Part shown: positions 25,021 through 33,277 of the stretch, in pieces
Numbering within the stretch: the stretch's first letter is position 1
Layout of the letters: each line of letters starts with the position of its first letter
Assembly (NCBI GenBank): GCA_002389505.1
Contig: DGPA01000017.1
Coordinates: 1-36,435, forward strand
Length of the DNA: 36,435 nt
DNA from: Halieaceae bacterium UBA4452
Lineage (GTDB): Bacteria > Pseudomonadota > Gammaproteobacteria > Pseudomonadales > Halieaceae
Direction: 5' to 3'
The notes under the pieces: generated by a model
Databases searched by the model: none
The model's input: only the letters and a program-made list of their open reading frames with translations
Told to the model about the DNA's origin: nothing
Position numbers and translations under genes: made by a program

Positions 25021-25045
25021 AAACCGCCCACAGGGCGGTTTTTTT
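25021..25045. terminator. Rho-independent terminator after nrdAB
   Basis: AAACCGCCC (25021-25029) pairs with GGGCGGTTT (25033-25041) across an ACA loop, and the T-run extends through 25045. The A-run at the left arm means it could also work for the opposite strand, where dinG ends at 25079. Confidence 0.92.
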
Positions 25046-25078
25046 ATAAGCTCTTTGGCTTGGTGATCAGCCCCATAG

Positions 25079-27166
25079 CTAATTACCCAACTCAAAAGTA
25101 TAGCGTGGCAGCGAGTCGAGAATGGCTCGACCGTAGCGCTTAGTTTGCAACCGGCGATCAAGCAGCGTAATGCGACCCGCATCCGCCTCTGAACGAAGCA
25201 ACCGACCACTCGCCTGCACTAGCTTCAAGGCCGCATCAGGAACGCTAATCTCCATGAATGCATTACGTCCTAAGCTCTCTAACAGCTCAGCATGGGCCGC
25301 TTCCCGAGGGCTATCCGGTACCGAAAACGGCAGCTTGGCAATGACCACATGGTCGCAGTAGGCGCCGGGCAAATCCACGCCCTCGGCAAAACTCGCCAAT
25401 CCAAAGATAGCGCTAGCGCGACCCGCATCAATATTAGCTCTGTGGCGCTCGAGCAAGGCACTCTTACTCATCGTGTTCTGCACTAAGCATTCATGGGGTA
25501 AGACGCCCACTAAACCCTCGCAGACCGCTTCCATTTGGCGCCGAGAGCTAAATAGCACAAGAATCCCCTGCTGGCCGCTGACTAGCTCAGGCAAGCGCTC
25601 GATAATTTCCAAGGTGTGCGCTTCACTGTCGCCAGGCTCAGCCTGTAAAGTGGGAATGGCAAACACGGCGCGCGATGGGTCAAAAGGGCTCTCAACTCGC
25701 TTGTACCGGGCCTCTTTGGGCAGTCCGGTCATCGCTTGAAGACGATCAAAGGTGCCCAATGATGACAGTGTTGCCGAGGTAACCACCACCCCCGCCGCCC
25801 GGCTCCAAATATGCTCGCGCAGTAAATCACGCGCCAATACCGGACTGGCAAAAAACTCTACACCGCTACCGGAAGGACTGCCGCGCATCCATCGGGCCCA
25901 AGGCTCCTCGGTGTTTGGGGCATCAGCTCCGCTGTAGCTTTCCCACAAGGCTAGCTGCGTGTCCGCTCGAGTGAGCATACTCTTGGCATTCAGTAGCCAC
26001 GCTTCAACCTCATCACGCTGATCAAGGTCAAGCTCCTCTCGACAGCTATCGAGACTCGCTTCGAAACGACGCACCAAGTCGATGTGTTTTTGCCACGCCA
26101 CCGCCAGATCGTGGGCGGCGGTACGCAGCTCACTCGGCACGACACCATATTCAAAGCGCGTCTCATTGCTCTCTACAGCCAGCTGTAGCAAGTACTCTTC
26201 GGCCCATAACCCTACGTCCAACGTGATCTGTTCTAGGTCGGTGAGTGAGGTTTCCAGTAGCTCAAGCAGGCTTTGCTGAGAGAGCTTATCGTCTATGGCT
26301 TCGCGCTGATCACTCAGCCACTGGGCCGTTTCTCGCAACGCCTGTCGGGTGCCATTACTCCTAACCATCAAGGTAAACTGATCGAGACATTTGTCCGCCA
26401 GCTGATGCCCCTCATCAAAAATAAAAATGCAGTCCTCGGGAGCCGGTAGAATCACCCCACCGCCTAACTTCAAGTCTGCTAACACTAAATTGTGGTTAGC
26501 CACGACCACATCGGCCTCTTGAAGCCCGTCTCTCGCTTTAAAAAAGCTGCACTGATTGACAAAGGTACAACGGCGTCCACCGCACTGGGCGTGATCGCTA
26601 GTGACTGCCATGCGCATGGGTGTATCGAGCGCGGCGGGCCAGCTATCCAAATCTCCATCCCAGCTATTATTGGCGAGTGCCCCAAGCATGGATTCCATCA
26701 TGGGCCCTAGCTGCTCAACCGCTAACTCGGCGAGTTCATCAGGATACAGCGGTATTAGTGCGGGTGCCGCACTCCCCGCAAGATGATTATCGAGCTTGTG
26801 TAAACACACATACCGGCCACGACCCTTTGCCAGCTGAACGCTGAAACTGAGGCCACTGTGAGCCAAAATATCGGGCAAATCTCGATAAATAAGTTGCTCC
26901 TGAAGGGCTACAGTCGCGCTGGCAATGACCAGGGTCTTGTCTCTAGCCCGGGCAATAGGTAATGCCGCCACCGTGTAGGCTATGGTCTTTCCCGTGCCCG
27001 TCCCAGCCTCTACGACAGCAATAGCTTCGAGGGCATCGGCATCACCGAGCGCATTAGCCACCTCAGCAATCATCTGCCGCTGACCCCAGCGTGGACTCAA
27101 TTCTCGATTATCAATCAAGGCTTGGTAGGCGTTCTTTATCTCAGTTTTTAGCTTATCGCTCAGCAC
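25079..27166 (-). CDS. dinG: DinG-family ATP-dependent DNA helicase (Fe-S, XPD-like)
   Basis: A 695-residue superfamily 2 helicase that moves 5' to 3' and clears R-loops and unusual DNA structures. The Walker A motif is EAGTGTGKT (about 53-61) and the Walker B is FDEGHQLA. The four iron-sulfur cysteines are present: one in GRYVCLHKL and three in QCGGRRCTFVNQC, with the same C-x4-C-x5-C spacing as E. coli DinG. C-terminal helicase motifs include FGLASFAEGVDLPG and QASGRLLRS. I choose GTG 27166 because GAGGG lies 8 bases upstream; this overlaps the upstream acyltransferase gene by 14 bases. The longer frame begins at a TTG at 27205. Confidence 0.94.
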   Translation of the reverse strand: MLSDKLKTEIKNAYQALIDNRELSPRWGQRQMIAEVANALGDADALEAIAVVEAGTGTGKTIAYTVAALPIARARDKTLVIASATVALQEQLIYRDLPDILAHSGLSFSVQLAKGRGRYVCLHKLDNHLAGSAAPALIPLYPDELAELAVEQLGPMMESMLGALANNSWDGDLDSWPAALDTPMRMAVTSDHAQCGGRRCTFVNQCSFFKARDGLQEADVVVANHNLVLADLKLGGGVILPAPEDCIFIFDEGHQLADKCLDQFTLMVRSNGTRQALRETAQWLSDQREAIDDKLSQQSLLELLETSLTDLEQITLDVGLWAEEYLLQLAVESNETRFEYGVVPSELRTAAHDLAVAWQKHIDLVRRFEASLDSCREELDLDQRDEVEAWLLNAKSMLTRADTQLALWESYSGADAPNTEEPWARWMRGSPSGSGVEFFASPVLARDLLREHIWSRAAGVVVTSATLSSLGTFDRLQAMTGLPKEARYKRVESPFDPSRAVFAIPTLQAEPGDSEAHTLEIIERLPELVSGQQGILVLFSSRRQMEAVCEGLVGVLPHECLVQNTMSKSALLERHRANIDAGRASAIFGLASFAEGVDLPGAYCDHVVIAKLPFSVPDSPREAAHAELLESLGRNAFMEISVPDAALKLVQASGRLLRSEADAGRITLLDRRLQTKRYGRAILDSLPRYTFELGN

Positions 27167-28316
27167 GGTGACGGCCCTCGAGCGCCTGACAGCGTGCCGC
27201 CTCAAGCGGATTTGCGTACATGGCTAACGCAAGAGCCTGATGAGATGGGGGCAGTGCGTCGATCCGAGCGTCAAATGCTGTGCGCGAAATAGTCCCTTTA
27301 TGGATAGTGATGGGCGGCTGTTCGGTGGTATTTTTCAACCGCTGCCAAGCCCACAAGTTAGAGTCAAACAATCGATAACCTTGAATAACATGGGTATCAA
27401 TTGCCGTCACCACTTGCGAGATCTCAAGATGCGATGCGCTCAACGGGCTACCAAATTGCAGGTGCACCCTACCTTTCTGGCCAGCGATTCCGAGACCGAT
27501 AGAGTGAACATCCTCATGCTCAGCTTTGGTATAGCTGGCGCCTGCCGCCAACTCAGCGGCCTTGACTCCATCGCAGGGATCTAGCTCATAAGAAATCGCT
27601 ACCGGGACTATTTTTAACGCCGCAAGCGCTTCGGCCTGTGACTCCTGCTGGCGATCGCAGCTAAGACTCAGCATTTTAATGACCGCAGGTTCCGTAGCAT
27701 CACCACCATCTTTCGCACGTCCCTCGCGCTGCGCAATCCACACCGGTCCGTGATTATTCGTAATCGTAAAACGAATAAATTTCGCTAATTGTCGAGAGGC
27801 GGCTAACAATTCTCTCGGTCCTCTAAGATTTCTTTTGACGATAAAGCTCTTATTTAGCCGCATAAGATCGGCTACCCAACGCTCCTGTAATAGGTTGTCG
27901 CCAATAGCGACTGCACAGGTCCGATGGCCAGCACGGAAAAGCGCATGGTTGGTGAACGCCGGGTCCATGGCGATATCTCGGTGGTTACTCACGAATAGAT
28001 ACGATTCTGAGGGCGACAACGCCTCGAGCCCCGCCGCCGAAAAATCGGCCGTTGCCGCTATTTGTCGTTGCAGTAGCGGTGCCACCAACTGTTGAAATTG
28101 CGCCACGGTTTGCACGCCGCGTAACTTCCATGCCACCCATTGCTTCAGCAGCCAACGAGCAAGTGCGGGCGATAATGTCTTGACCCGTGGCAAACGCAAG
28201 GCGGCCAAATTATCAGCCAGGCTACTATCGACTTTTAACCGCGCGAGTACCCCACACACTTCGCCATCGTTGTAAGGGCGAATATCACTAAATTCCTCAT
28301 CAATCATCGATGTCAT
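27153..28316 (-). CDS. Glycerolipid acyltransferase-family protein (PlsC/PlsB-like)
   Basis: A roughly 387-residue protein with an acyltransferase domain in its middle: YLFVSNHRDIAMDPAF is the catalytic block and VWIAQREGRAKDGGD the substrate-binding block, separated by NKSFIVKRNLRGPREL. The family transfers acyl groups to glycerol phosphate or lysophosphatidate at the membrane. The catalytic block departs from the usual HxxxxD: the candidate aspartates are two and six residues after the His. I have seen NHRDI-type motifs in other bacterial acyltransferases of uncertain substrate. The start is chosen at ATG 28316 with GAGA upstream; GTG 28322 and ATG 28307 are alternatives. It overlaps dinG, so the two are probably co-transcribed. 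Confidence 0.82.
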   Translation of the reverse strand: MTSMIDEEFSDIRPYNDGEVCGVLARLKVDSSLADNLAALRLPRVKTLSPALARWLLKQWVAWKLRGVQTVAQFQQLVAPLLQRQIAATADFSAAGLEALSPSESYLFVSNHRDIAMDPAFTNHALFRAGHRTCAVAIGDNLLQERWVADLMRLNKSFIVKRNLRGPRELLAASRQLAKFIRFTITNNHGPVWIAQREGRAKDGGDATEPAVIKMLSLSCDRQQESQAEALAALKIVPVAISYELDPCDGVKAAELAAGASYTKAEHEDVHSIGLGIAGQKGRVHLQFGSPLSASHLEISQVVTAIDTHVIQGYRLFDSNLWAWQRLKNTTEQPPITIHKGTISRTAFDARIDALPPSHQALALAMYANPLEAARCQALEGRHRAER

Positions 28317-28708
28317 TGGCACTTTTCTCTGAACGAATAAATAGTCGCCTACCTTACAGTAACCAACGCTAGCCTACCGATTAGCCGGGTACGGCTGTGC
28401 TTGTCTCCTGAGAAGCCCATGATACGTGGAGGCCATTTTCTACCCTTCTACCCCTGTTGGCTATTTCAATGGCCGATTTAACCCCGATAAAGCTGGCCAA
28501 ACCATTGCTTTAGCTCCGGCGGGTCGAGTTTTGCTGTTTTTGAGCGAATCAAACCCTCTCGTAATAGCAATAGATCCCCCCCAAAGCCCTGTAGCGAGGC
28601 GGCGCCAAAAAAACGGCACTTTTACCAGTATCAATCTTGCCATTGACACTGAGCGAGTGTTCTCGGAGAATTCGCCCCTCTTTTTCATCCTCTTTGTGGA
28701 GATGTATT
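28317..28708. other. Divergent intergenic region upstream of rpsT
   Basis: About 390 bases between the acyltransferase and rpsT. Apart from the rpsT promoter at its right end I see no gene. An open frame from GTG 28426 to 28716 has no recognisable domain, and it overlaps the rpsT promoter and start. Confidence 0.5.
28643..28671 (+). promoter_or_regulatory. Predicted rpsT promoter
   Basis: A perfect TTGACA (28643-28648) is followed after 17 bases by GAGAAT (28666-28671). The transcript would start near 28678, leaving a leader of about 30 bases that includes GGAG at 28698-28701. Confidence 0.6.
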
Positions 28709-28975
28709 TTGGCTAACTCACCTCAAGCACGTAAACGCGCCCGGCAAAACGATAAGCGCAGAGCGCAAAGCGCCAGCATGCGTTCGCTCGTTCGAACAAA
28801 AATTAAGCAGGTTCTTGCCGCTATTCAGTCAGGTGACGCCGAGGCCTCTAGCACTGCATTGCAAAGCGCAATACCCGTGATTGATCGCATGGTTAGCAAA
28901 GGCATTATTGCAAAAAATAAGGCCGCCCGACATAAGAGCCGCCTAAACGCCAAGGTCAAAGCGTTGGCGAGCTAA
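28709..28975 (+). CDS. rpsT: 30S ribosomal protein S20 (UUG start)
   Basis: An 88-residue basic helical protein of the 30S subunit. The sequence from ANSPQARKRARQNDKRR through MRSLVRTKIKQVLAAI to NKAARHKSRLNAKVKAL is diagnostic of S20. There is no ATG at the right place; translation must begin at TTG 28709, 7 bases after GGAG. E. coli rpsT also starts with UUG, where the weak start is part of its autoregulation, so the same may apply here. It converges on the PHA-system gene, with 10 bases between stops and no visible terminator. Confidence 0.97.
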   Translation: MANSPQARKRARQNDKRRAQSASMRSLVRTKIKQVLAAIQSGDAEASSTALQSAIPVIDRMVSKGIIAKNKAARHKSRLNAKVKALAS

Positions 28976-28985
28976 CACATCGTAC

Positions 28986-29264
28986 TCAGGCGTCCAGTCG
29001 GGCGTCTAACTGCCGAGTAATCTCGGCTTCCAACTGACGCTTGAACGGCCGAGCCAAGAGCCCGAGTTTAATATGACCGGACACGAGACCCGGACCGATG
29101 GTGACGGACCCTGAGAACCCTTTGCCTTTGAACACCAGCTGCGTGGGTGTTGTATCGACCACGGCACCTAGTTGCTGATGTAGATAGCCTGATAACTCCT
29201 CTAATGCATGCTGGCAATCCTCGTCACCCAAGTCATGCTCGCGGCTTATATCAATGGTGTTCAT
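28986..29264 (-). CDS. Polyhydroxyalkanoic acid system family protein
   Basis: A 92-residue protein that resembles the small 'PHA system' family (PHA_gran_rgn), often found near polyhydroxyalkanoate granule genes: an N-terminal MNTIDISREHDLG, a helical ALEELSGYLHQQLGA, a beta-rich FKGKGFSGSVTIGPG and a final helical LARPFKRQLEAEITRQLDARL. Its biochemical role is not known. The start at 29264 has GAGGA 8 bases upstream; the frame extends 5 codons further to a TTG. The phasin-like and PhaD-like genes lie 3.5-4.5 kb away. Confidence 0.75.
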   Translation of the reverse strand: MNTIDISREHDLGDEDCQHALEELSGYLHQQLGAVVDTTPTQLVFKGKGFSGSVTIGPGLVSGHIKLGLLARPFKRQLEAEITRQLDARLDA

Positions 29265-29365
29265 TAGCGTGTTCCTCAACGGTAATGCTACTCAATTTGC
29301 TGATCAGTGCAATAAAACCAGTTAAAAGTCACCCAGAGCAAGCACCCAGCGATTAGCATTAGCCA

Positions 29366-30238
29366 ATGACCTCAGCAAAACACCATGACACAACCCTGCG
29401 CTTCCTGTTTGAGGACGCCGATATCCGAGGAGAATGGGTGCTCCTAGGCGAGTCGCTGAAATCGGTTAATGCCTGCCACCCATACTCCAGCAGCGTACGC
29501 CAATTGCTCGGACAATTTGCAGCAGCAGTGGTGTTGATCAGCAACAATTTGAAATATTCCGGTAAAGTTATGTTGCAGGCCCGCTCCGAGGGACCTATTA
29601 GCCTGATTATGCTCGAGTGCACCAGCCGATCGGAAATCCGAGGTATTGCCCGCGGTAACTGTGACGCGACCGCTGACCAGACGCTGGACCTTATTCCCGA
29701 CGCCCAGCTGGCCATTACACTTGAGCGTGATGGCGGTCAACGCTACCAAGGAATCGTTCCGTTAGATGGCCAGTCATTAGCCCGCGCGTTAGATCATTAC
29801 TTTCTTCAAAGCGAGCAATTGAATACACGTTTCTGGCTGTTTTCTGATGGCAACGTAGCCGCTGGTCTTATGCTCCAGCAGTTACCAGCACAACGCCAAA
29901 TAGAGGCCGACGATCGTCAAAATCAGTGGCAAAACGCCGCAGTCATCGCTGACACCGTTACCGCCGACGAACTGTATCACTTACTGCCAAAAGCGCTGTT
30001 ACACCGCCTCTATCACCAGCAGGACTTACGCGTATTCGAACACCAACCGGTTGTTTTTCGGTGTGCCTGTTCCCGAGAGCGATCACTCAACGCCTTGAGT
30101 GCCTTTAGTGCCAAAGAAGTGAACGACATGCTAGCCGAGCAAGGCGGTATCGATATGGCCTGTGAAATGTGCGGCACATCCTATAAGTTTACCCTTACCG
30201 ACCTGCTGGGGCTCGCGCAGAACCCCGTACTGCATTAA
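29366..30238 (+). CDS. hslO: Hsp33 redox-regulated chaperone
   Basis: A 290-residue holdase activated by oxidation. The N-terminal fold is typical (DTTLRFLFEDADIRGEWV, then YSSSVRQLLGQFAAAVVLIS). The C-terminal zinc switch carries CxC in FRCACSRERS and CxxC in DMACEMCGTSYKF. Oxidation of these four cysteines releases zinc and exposes the binding surface. No Shine-Dalgarno sequence is obvious before the ATG. It precedes pckA on the same strand, a neighbourhood I recall from other Gammaproteobacteria. Confidence 0.96.
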   Translation: MTSAKHHDTTLRFLFEDADIRGEWVLLGESLKSVNACHPYSSSVRQLLGQFAAAVVLISNNLKYSGKVMLQARSEGPISLIMLECTSRSEIRGIARGNCDATADQTLDLIPDAQLAITLERDGGQRYQGIVPLDGQSLARALDHYFLQSEQLNTRFWLFSDGNVAAGLMLQQLPAQRQIEADDRQNQWQNAAVIADTVTADELYHLLPKALLHRLYHQQDLRVFEHQPVVFRCACSRERSLNALSAFSAKEVNDMLAEQGGIDMACEMCGTSYKFTLTDLLGLAQNPVLH

Positions 30239-30283
30239 ACTGTCGCAACAGCAATAGTATCTTACCCAACTGTGGAATCAGCA

Positions 30284-31849
30284 ATGACAACTGAGAGCGA
30301 GTCGAGGTCCCCCCACCGATATAATGATCTTGCACAGGCCCAACTCATAGAGCTTGCCCTTCACCGCGGTGAAGGCGTGCTTTCCGACACTGGCGCACTG
30401 CGGGTTGAAACGGGTCAGCGGACAGGTCGATCTCCAGCCGACCGATTTGTGGTTAGAGAACCCTCTTCCGAGGAAGCGATTGATTGGGGCGCTATCAATC
30501 GACCTTTTGAGGAAGATAAGTTTGACACCCTGTGGGATCGCGTAAAATCGTTCGCCAATGAATCTGACTCGTTCAGTCAGCATTTACACGTGGGCGAGCA
30601 CAGCGAGCATTATTTACCCGTCAGAGTCACAACAGCTACCGCTTGGCAGTCACTATTCGGGCGAAATATGTTCATTCGTCCAAATCATTACAACCCCGCA
30701 AATAAGCCCGAGTGGCAGATTCTCAACGTGGCTAATTTTGTTTGTGATCCTGAGCGCGACGGCACACATTCGGACGCCAGCGTCATTATCAATTTTGGAC
30801 AGCGTAAAGTACTGATTGCCGGGATGCGTTATGCGGGCGAGATGAAAAAAGCCATGTTCTCTGTGCAGAATTTCCTGTTGCCGGAAAAAGACGTCATGCC
30901 CATGCACTGCTCCGCCAACGTTAGCGATGACGGCGAAACGACCTTGTTCTTTGGTTTATCAGGTACCGGAAAAACAACGCTGTCAGCGGACCCTGAGCGC
31001 CACTTAATTGGTGACGATGAGCACGGTTGGTCCAAAGGCTCGGTGTTTAATATTGAAGGCGGTTGCTATGCTAAAACGATCAACCTCAGCAAGCAAAATG
31101 AGCCTATTATTTGGGACGCGATTCGTTTCGGCGCCATTATTGAAAACGTTGTGCTTAATGATGCTCGACACGCCGACTACGACGATACCAGCCTGACCGA
31201 AAATGGCCGGTGCTGCTATCCACTCGAGCATGTCGACAAACGCACCGACACCAACAGCGGTGGCGAGCCACGCTGCGTGATCTTTTTAACCTGTGACGTG
31301 TCTGGTGTCTTGCCTCCCGTATCGATCTTGTCGAAAGAAGCAGCAGCCTTTCATTTTTTGTCCGGCTATACCGCGCGGGTGGGCTCCACCGAGGTCGGAG
31401 CTGAAGCGGGTATTCACCCCACTTTTTCTACCTGCTTCGGTGCGCCGTTTATGCCTCGGCCTGCCGGACACTACGCGGAATTGTTAATGAAACGTATTGA
31501 CGATTTCGACAGCCAAGTCTATCTCATCAATACCGGTTGGACCGGCGGATCAGGTGGCGTCGGTGGATCAGGGGCGCGCTTTCCTATTCCGATAACGCGC
31601 GCGGTGGTCCATGCGGTACAAAGTGGTGCATTACTCAACGTGGAGACGCGTCATATTGACTCCCTGAACTTGGATTTTCCTGTGGAAGTGCCCGGTGTCG
31701 ATGCTATTTATGTTGACCCGAAGGCGGGATGGGCCGATCCGGCGGAGTATGAAAAGCAAGCCGCAGGATTAGCGAAGCTATTTCAAGAAAATATTAAACA
31801 ATTCGAGGTCAGTGACGCCATCATCAATGCAGGACCAACGGTTTCCTAA
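30284..31849 (+). CDS. pckA: Phosphoenolpyruvate carboxykinase (ATP)
   Basis: A 521-residue enzyme that converts oxaloacetate and ATP to phosphoenolpyruvate, the entry step of gluconeogenesis. The kinase P-loop is GLSGTGKTTLSADP, preceded by the metal-binding MKKAMFSVQNFLLP and MPMHCSANV, and followed by LIGDDEHGW. RTGRSPADRFVV near the N-terminus is the substrate loop. I choose ATG 30284 with GTGGA upstream instead of GTG 30272. It converges on the ACT-domain gene, with 11 bases between stops. Confidence 0.97.
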   Translation: MTTESESRSPHRYNDLAQAQLIELALHRGEGVLSDTGALRVETGQRTGRSPADRFVVREPSSEEAIDWGAINRPFEEDKFDTLWDRVKSFANESDSFSQHLHVGEHSEHYLPVRVTTATAWQSLFGRNMFIRPNHYNPANKPEWQILNVANFVCDPERDGTHSDASVIINFGQRKVLIAGMRYAGEMKKAMFSVQNFLLPEKDVMPMHCSANVSDDGETTLFFGLSGTGKTTLSADPERHLIGDDEHGWSKGSVFNIEGGCYAKTINLSKQNEPIIWDAIRFGAIIENVVLNDARHADYDDTSLTENGRCCYPLEHVDKRTDTNSGGEPRCVIFLTCDVSGVLPPVSILSKEAAAFHFLSGYTARVGSTEVGAEAGIHPTFSTCFGAPFMPRPAGHYAELLMKRIDDFDSQVYLINTGWTGGSGGVGGSGARFPIPITRAVVHAVQSGALLNVETRHIDSLNLDFPVEVPGVDAIYVDPKAGWADPAEYEKQAAGLAKLFQENIKQFEVSDAIINAGPTVS

Positions 31850-31860
31850 GACGCTAAATA

Positions 31861-32268
31861 TCAATCGCGGTGGTTGCTAGAGAGATCCTGCAACACGGTC
31901 ATGGCCCGGAGCGCATGCTCAGCAGGGACAAAAATATGATCATGGTAAAAAGCGGCCACGACGTTGGCACTAATCCCCGCATCTGCCAACACGGTCGTCA
32001 CGCGCGCGGTTAACCCCACCGCTGCCAAACTTGAATGCACCGACAAGGTAATACACGTGTACTCCCCATCAATGCTCACATGGGCCTTGTTAAGGGCCGC
32101 CACAGGTGCAATCACCGTTATACCCTCAGTCTCACGAAAGCTACCTAAGGCAACCGCTGCAAGGCTTGCGGGAATCTGCTCTGCTTGAATACAGGCGAAG
32201 CCGTAGCGAGTCTCATCCAGCGTTGGCGACAAGGCCGTTAGCAATTGCGCGAGATCACGCTCAGCCAT
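31861..32268 (-). CDS. ACT-domain-containing protein
   Basis: A 135-residue protein with tandem ACT-like folds. The second half is conserved in a family of small ACT proteins: YTCITLSVHSSLAAVGLTAR, then VLADAGISANVVAAFYHDHIFVP. The first half includes FRETEGITVIAPVAALNKA. ACT domains bind amino acids or similar small ligands; the ligand here is unknown, and there is no attached enzyme domain. GAGGAG lies about 6 bases before the ATG. The start overlaps the stop of a small upstream open frame as TAATG. Confidence 0.85.
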   Translation of the reverse strand: MAERDLAQLLTALSPTLDETRYGFACIQAEQIPASLAAVALGSFRETEGITVIAPVAALNKAHVSIDGEYTCITLSVHSSLAAVGLTARVTTVLADAGISANVVAAFYHDHIFVPAEHALRAMTVLQDLSSNHRD

Positions 32269-32474
32269 TAATACTCCTCAAGCGCACCGGCTGCGCTTTG
32301 CTCGCCGCGCAAGCGAGCGATGCAGAAAACTACCTCGTCCCCAATGAGATACAGCGGGGGCGCGAGTGGCAAGGACACCGCGATAAAAAACCCTTCAAGT
32401 TTGAGGTACTTGCGCCCAGGCTGGGCGCTATTCTCAGTCGTCAATGTGGCCTCCAGCGGATCGACATTCGGCAA
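32268..32474 (-). CDS. Hypothetical small protein, translationally coupled to the ACT gene
   Basis: A 68-residue open frame starting at ATG 32474 and ending in a TAA that shares a base with the ACT gene start. The middle carries a short hydrophobic run (GFFIAVSLPLAPPLYLIG), and the C-terminus EVVFCIARLRGEQSAAGALEEY is acidic at the end. I recognise no family. Codon use looks plausible for this genome, but there is no clear ribosome site. It may be real and co-translated, or merely open sequence; the region of about 390 bases from 32269 to 32656 holds nothing else I can support. Confidence 0.35.
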   Translation of the reverse strand: MPNVDPLEATLTTENSAQPGRKYLKLEGFFIAVSLPLAPPLYLIGDEVVFCIARLRGEQSAAGALEEY

Positions 32475-32656
32475 CTGCTGTATCCAGTCACCCGTTGATA
32501 GGCTAACACGGGCGTATCAGCGTAACGGACGGAAGTAATACCCAAAAAATAATCATCAAATTAGGGCGCTGATTCTAATTATCTAGCACAAACTGTGTCG
32601 TAACGGTGGCAAGAAGGCGCCAAGCGTAAACAAACTACCAAACAAGGAATGACATC

Positions 32657-33154
32657 ATGGCAGAAAAGACCACAAAAATGTCTACCACGGCCAAGGCCAA
32701 GACAACTGGGGTAAAAACCAAAAAGGCCCCGCCAAAGCGTAAGCCTACCGCTAAAAAAGCACCCGCAAAGAAAGCGAGCGCCAAGAGCAGCAATGCGAAG
32801 CGGCCCGAGGCGAAGCGCAATCTCCGCGCAGCAGCGGTTGAAACTGGTCGCAACGCTCTGCGTGCTGGCCTCGGTGTTTACGGTAAAGCCTATGACCAAT
32901 TGCAAGATCAATTTGAGATTCTGCAGAAGCAGGTCGATGACGCCCAAACTCATCTCGATGGTCGTCGCAAACAAGCTGAAGATCTGTATGACGCACTGGT
33001 AAAACGAGGTGAAATTGTCGAGAAGGAAGCGTTAAAGGCGTTCGGTGAGCTCGAGCTTGACTCGTTGACCGACCGTAGCAAGCTCGAAGAGCAAATGAAC
33101 AAAGCCAAATCACGTTTTGAAGCACTGCGTTCCAGGTTAAAGAAAGCGGCTTGA
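32657..33154 (+). CDS. Phasin-like polyhydroxyalkanoate granule protein with N-terminal histone-like tail
   Basis: A 165-residue basic protein. Residues 1-55 are Lys/Ala/Pro/Thr-rich (AKAKTTGVKTKKAPPKRK, TAKKAPAKKASAK), like histone H1 tails. Residues 57-165 form long amphipathic helices with the phasin-type ALRAGLGVYGKAYDQ motif followed by LYDALVKRGEIVEKEA and KLEEQMNKAKSRFEALRSR. Phasins coat PHA granules; PhaF of Pseudomonas joins a phasin domain to a C-terminal KPA tail that tethers granules to DNA. Here the tail is N-terminal. AAGGA precedes the ATG, and a strong terminator follows. Phasin assignment is by pattern; a nucleoid role alone is an alternative. Confidence 0.75.
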   Translation: MAEKTTKMSTTAKAKTTGVKTKKAPPKRKPTAKKAPAKKASAKSSNAKRPEAKRNLRAAAVETGRNALRAGLGVYGKAYDQLQDQFEILQKQVDDAQTHLDGRRKQAEDLYDALVKRGEIVEKEALKAFGELELDSLTDRSKLEEQMNKAKSRFEALRSRLKKAA

Positions 33155-33178
33155 AAACCACCCGGTCCGATTATTCAG

Positions 33179-33202
33179 GGGAGCAGTAGCTCCCTTTTTT
33201 TT
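33179..33202 (+). terminator. Rho-independent terminator after the phasin-like gene
   Basis: GGGAGC (33179-33184) and GCTCCC (33189-33194) pair across an AGTA loop and are followed by eight T residues (33195-33202). This separates the phasin transcript from the TetR gene. Confidence 0.92.
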
Positions 33203-33233
33203 GCTTTTTTATGGCCCATAGCGCGGCTTCAAT

Positions 33234-33256
33234 GAATAGAATACGGTACGCTATTC
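33234..33256. promoter_or_regulatory. Candidate TetR operator (inverted repeat)
   Basis: GAATAG (33234-33239) and CTATTC (33251-33256) are perfect inverted arms 11 bases apart, ending 21 bases before the TetR GTG. TetR-family repressors often bind such sites in front of their own gene. Confidence 0.45.
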
Positions 33257-33277
33257 GAAATACCACTGGCCGACCAC

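Noticed and set aside
28426..28716. 96-codon plus-strand frame before rpsT
   Set aside because: No recognisable domain, and it overlaps the rpsT promoter and start codon.
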